DNA from: Acidobacteriota bacterium
Lineage (GTDB): Bacteria; Acidobacteriota; HRBIN11
Reading direction: 5' to 3'
Assembly: GCA_025061865.1 (NCBI GenBank)
Contig: JANXAA010000040.1
Span: forward strand, 1 to 10,762
Length of the DNA: 10,762 bases
The notes beneath the pieces were generated by a model. The model ran no database searches and was not told where the DNA came from. It saw only the letters and a list, made by a program, of their open reading frames with translations. The number at the start of each line of letters is the position of its first letter. The first letter of the stretch is position 1. Below, in pieces: positions 10,448-10,762 of the stretch. Position numbers and translations under genes: made by a program.

Positions 10448-10762
10448 ATGGAAATCGCTGGTTGGGCGGGAATCTTGGCCTCGTCGTTGGGTCTGGCTTT
10501 AACGGTCTATGGTGTCTTTATATAATGGACGGGCCAATCGGATGCTGATGCGGTCTATCCAAGCCGATATTCAGAAGGGCCAGGAGCCAATGGCCCGGCA
10601 ACACGAAGCGGCCCAGGCCCTGCTGGAGTCCATCCAAGCCCAGACGGCTCGGCAACACGAGGACACCCGGGCCCTGCTGGAATCCATGCAAGCCCAAGCA
10701 GCCCGGCAGCAGGAAGCGACTCAGGCCCTCCTGGAGTCCATCCGAACCCAGATGGCCCGCCA
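10448..10762 (+). CDS. Membrane-anchored repeat coiled-coil protein, apparently frameshifted, 3'-truncated by window end
   Basis: Not assigned to a characterised family. ATG at 10448 opens a 25-codon frame giving a clean membrane anchor (WAGILASSLGLALTVYGVFI), then TAA at 10523-10525. In the next frame (+1), open from a TAA at 10500-10502, the protein continues as YNGRANRMLMRSIQADIQK and then 18-residue repeats of the form ARQHEAAQALLESIQAQ to the window end. Dropping one base in the TTTATATAA tract at 10517-10525 joins both halves into a typical anchor-plus-coiled-coil protein (GVLYNGRANR...). Explanations: a sequencing or assembly indel, a real null or phase-variable allele, recoding, or two overlapping genes (ATG at 10509 or 10542, both without a good ribosome site). 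AGGA lies about nine bases ahead of the ATG at 10448. No cytoplasmic enzyme domain is visible. Confidence 0.6.
10593..10762 (+). repeat. 54-base in-frame tandem repeats encoding 18-residue helical units
   Basis: Three full units (10593-10646, 10647-10700, 10701-10754) and the first eight bases of a fourth before the window ends. Each encodes A-R-Q-x-E-x-x-x-A-L-L-E-S-[IM]-x-[AT]-Q-x. Units differ mainly by single bases, many synonymous, so purifying selection or recent homogenisation is likely. Eighteen residues equal five helical turns (one heptad plus one hendecad), suited to a long, nearly straight coiled coil. The total copy number lies outside the window. Confidence 0.9.

Overview
The window is a piece of a GC-rich bacterial chromosome. 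It has Shine-Dalgarno-led genes, strong use of GTC, GAC and CGG codons, and an aerobic respiratory operon. Gene content and layout suggest an Acidobacteriota-like or related, possibly thermophilic, environmental lineage: an aa3-type oxidase with two tandem subunit III genes, a subunit IV, a small CxxC membrane protein and an amicyanin-like copper protein. No rRNA or other marker is present to prove this, so the taxonomy is inference.

Left part (1-3525): housekeeping genes. It opens inside a 5'-truncated rdgB/HAM1-type nucleotide pyrophosphatase. A gene-poor 0.4 kb follows, then a minus-strand gene for a small coiled-coil protein with a TFIIB-type zinc ribbon. That gene diverges from a glutamate dehydrogenase across a 346-base control region carrying a 14-base palindrome. 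A stand-alone cyclic-nucleotide-binding-domain protein follows glutamate dehydrogenase, separated from it by a structured inverted-repeat element.

Middle (3526-4347): about 820 bases with no credible gene. It holds promoter-like sequences, a perfect 20-base tandem duplication of AT-rich sequence, palindromes, hairpins and short tandem CGTYACNN units. It is the upstream region of the oxidase operon and may carry a long leader or an untranslated RNA.

Right part (4348-10387): the cytochrome c oxidase locus, in the order coxB (subunit II, CuA), coxA (subunit I), subunit III paralogue 1, subunit III paralogue 2, subunit IV, a CxxC membrane protein of unknown role, and a secreted cupredoxin with a carboxypeptidase-regulatory-like domain. 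All catalytic and CuA ligands and the D- and K-channel residues are present, so the complex should be a working, proton-pumping, cytochrome c- or cupredoxin-fed oxidase. The copper protein could be an electron donor or a copper-handling partner.

End (10388-10762): a perfect 10-base-pair hairpin closes the cupredoxin gene. Then comes the start of an unrelated gene whose membrane anchor and 18-residue-repeat coiled coil lie in different frames, with near-identical 54-base tandem repeats running off the window. That broken or frameshifted repeat gene, the small intergenic reading frame before subunit III, and the dispersed structured intergenic elements are the least explained items. I found no convincing new defence or mobile system.
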